Source: Myxococcales bacterium
Lineage (GTDB): Bacteria > Myxococcota_A > Polyangia > Polyangiales > Ga0077539
Length of the DNA: 64,000 nucleotides
Assembly: GCA_016793325.1 (NCBI GenBank)
Contig: JAEUKI010000021.1
Location: forward strand, 1-64,000
Direction of reading: 5' to 3'
This document shows, piece by piece, positions 62,709 to 64,000 of this stretch. The position numbers and the translations under genes are program-made. Position 1 is the stretch's first letter; the number at the start of each line of letters is the position of its first letter. Below the pieces are notes generated by a model. The model did not search any database. It saw only the letters and a program-made list of their open reading frames with translations, and was not told where the DNA came from.

Positions 62709-63446
62709 TCAGCGCTCGGCGTGAACCGCGACGATCGCGTCGAGGTCGAAGCCCGTCGACGGCGGGCTCAGCTCTTGGGTCGCGAGGTCGCGAACGCACA
62801 CGATCCGCGCGCGCGCGAGGCCCGCGGACGCCAGGTCGAACGCGTCTCCGCCCGCGTAGCGCGGGTCCGTCGCGTCGAGCGTGTTCATCGAGCTCGCGTA
62901 CACGGGGCTCACGCCGGCGCAGCCGCGATAGGGCGCACGCGTGTCGCACGCGAACGTCGCGAAGCGCGTCCCGTCGTCGCTCACCGAGACCTCGCCGAGC
63001 TCGCGAAAGGTGTCCGGCGTTCCCGCGATGATGAACGCGTTCTCGAAGACGATGAAGTCCGGGCCCTCGCGGTCGACGATCGGCGCGGACATTTCCAGGC
63101 AAATCCGACCGCCGCGGCCGAGCGAGACCACGTGCGTCCCTCCGCGCATGTCGCCGGCGCCCTCGGGACGGCCGAGGACGATCTCGGGCATACGCGATTG
63201 CCCGAAGCCCGCGCCTTCACCGACGGCGAACTCGACCACGCGCCCTGCGTACACAGGCGCTCCCGCCTCCGACACGGAGCCCTCTTGGGTCGTCGCCGCG
63301 TCTCGCGCAGCGCCGCCGTCGCCGTCGCTCGATCCGTCGCTCGATCCGTCGGGCGGGTCGACGACGGGGCCGCACGCGGACGCGAGCGCCGCAGAGAGCG
63401 CCGCGATCGCTGCGAATCGTGAGACCGTTTGATTGTGTGTGCGCAT
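62709..63446 (-). CDS. Surface lipoprotein of unknown function
   Basis: From the ATG at 63446 the product is 245 residues; an upstream GTG at 63452 is in frame. The lipoprotein signal (RFAAIAALSAALASAC, Cys25) leads to a Ser/Asp/Gly linker and a beta domain with THVVSLGRGGRICLEMSAPI and DFIVFENAFIIAGTPDTF, a pattern seen in secreted proteins of several phyla. It is downstream of the propeller gene, 14 bp away, so probably co-transcribed. Confidence 0.72.
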   Translation of the reverse strand: MRTHNQTVSRFAAIAALSAALASACGPVVDPPDGSSDGSSDGDGGAARDAATTQEGSVSEAGAPVYAGRVVEFAVGEGAGFGQSRMPEIVLGRPEGAGDMRGGTHVVSLGRGGRICLEMSAPIVDREGPDFIVFENAFIIAGTPDTFRELGEVSVSDDGTRFATFACDTRAPYRGCAGVSPVYASSMNTLDATDPRYAGGDAFDLASAGLARARIVCVRDLATQELSPPSTGFDLDAIVAVHAER

Positions 63447-63460
63447 GGCCACGGCGCGCC

Positions 63461-64000
63461 TCACGGAGCGAACGCGAGCGAGTACGTCCCCGTCGCGCCA
63501 GCGTCGCCGCGGGCCGGGAGGTTGAAGGTGCTCAGCGTCGTCCCGTCCTGTCGAAACACGTAAACCGCGCCGCTCGCGCCGAAGCTGCCGTTGAGCGCCC
63601 ACACGTTGTCGTCCGGTCCGAGCTGCAGGTCCGAGAGGGGTTCGGGACGATCGAAGAGCGGAGCGCCGACGGTCGTCGTCGCGCCGATCGTGAGCGGCAG
63701 CACGCGGCTCACCGCGCCGCTGTCCGTGCTCGGGTGGGTCACGACCCACGCGCGCGTCGCGCTCACGACCGCGAGCGAGCCCGGGTCCGCGCCGAGCTCC
63801 GCCGCCGAAATCGTCGCGACGACGCGCCCCGAGCGCGTGTCGATCACGTCGATCCCGCCGTCCATGCGGTTGCCGAACGTCCCTGTGCTCGCGACGAGCC
63901 AGAAGTTTCCGTCGGGCGTCGCCGAGGCGGTCTGCGGGTTTCCGTAGGTGAGCGAGACCGAGGCTTGAACGCCGGGCATCGCCGCGTCGAGGTCTGCCAG
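63461..64000 (-). CDS. Beta-propeller protein, N-terminus outside the window
   Basis: The frame stays open to base 64000 and ends at 63461, giving 179 residues of the C-terminal part. Blades are visible as ASATPDGNFWLVASTG, GGIDVIDTRSGRVVATIS, SLAVVSATRAWVVTH and LQLGPDDNVWALNGS. This resembles YncE/NHL-type propellers. It is transcribed with the next gene to the left. The start codon and any signal peptide are not in the window. Confidence 0.75.
   Translation of the reverse strand: MADLDAAMPGVQASVSLTYGNPQTASATPDGNFWLVASTGTFGNRMDGGIDVIDTRSGRVVATISAAELGADPGSLAVVSATRAWVVTHPSTDSGAVSRVLPLTIGATTTVGAPLFDRPEPLSDLQLGPDDNVWALNGSFGASGAVYVFRQDGTTLSTFNLPARGDAGATGTYSLAFAP

Noticed and set aside
1-64000. 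tRNA, rRNA, transposase or phage genes
   Set aside because: Read through for cloverleaf-like or conserved patterns and for DDE, serine or tyrosine recombinase motifs. None was seen, although short RNAs cannot be ruled out by eye.

Overview
This is a high-GC bacterial chromosome segment, and it most resembles a myxobacterium of the order Polyangiales (Sandaracinus-like). That assignment rests on style, not on a marker gene. The window has many short-signal lipoproteins with Asp/Ala/Gly-rich linkers, a membrane-anchored Ser/Thr kinase next to a TPR-PEGA protein, RCC1-type and Cys-rich repeat proteins, and frequent GTG/TTG starts.

Layout. 1-132 is the tail of an unidentified gene. 155-10578 is a complete type I-C CRISPR-Cas locus read right to left: cas3, cas5c, cas8c, an unrecognised 276-codon gene, cas7, cas4, cas1, cas2, a leader, and an array of 15 identical 37-bp repeats with 14 spacers. 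The unrecognised gene between cas8c and cas7 is the most interesting item in the window. Its ribosome-binding site lies inside the cas8c 3' end. It carries a Lys/Ala/Ser-rich linker, and Cas8c itself carries a Lys/Ala-rich insertion.

11-32 kb is an accessory-looking region. It holds lipoproteins of unknown function, an RCC1-repeat protein, a TerB-like membrane protein, a VanY-type peptidase, a DegP-like protease, an EVE-domain protein, and three kinds of intergenic repeat: hairpin units spaced 70-71 bp apart with CRISPR-like geometry, a 74-bp inverted-repeat element, and GNRA-loop hairpins. 32-49 kb contains a subtilase facing a class I glutamine amidotransferase, the kinase/PEGA pair, hisS translationally coupled to an FPLF-repeat protein, a truncated haemoglobin coupled to an MFS transporter, a Cys-rich modular lipoprotein and a J-domain-like protein. 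49-59 kb is more conserved: sppA-aroC-aroKB (start/stop overlap, shikimate pathway with a kinase-synthase fusion), a 3-hydroxyisobutyrate-dehydrogenase-like enzyme, a dynamin-like GTPase and an M48 metallopeptidase. 59-64 kb returns to surface lipoproteins (DUF3105, a HEXXH protease, a beta-propeller cut by the window edge).

Functions are assigned from motifs visible in the translations. No similarity search was run. I saw no rRNA or tRNA and no recognisable transposase. Intergenic stretches above about 300 bp are described individually.
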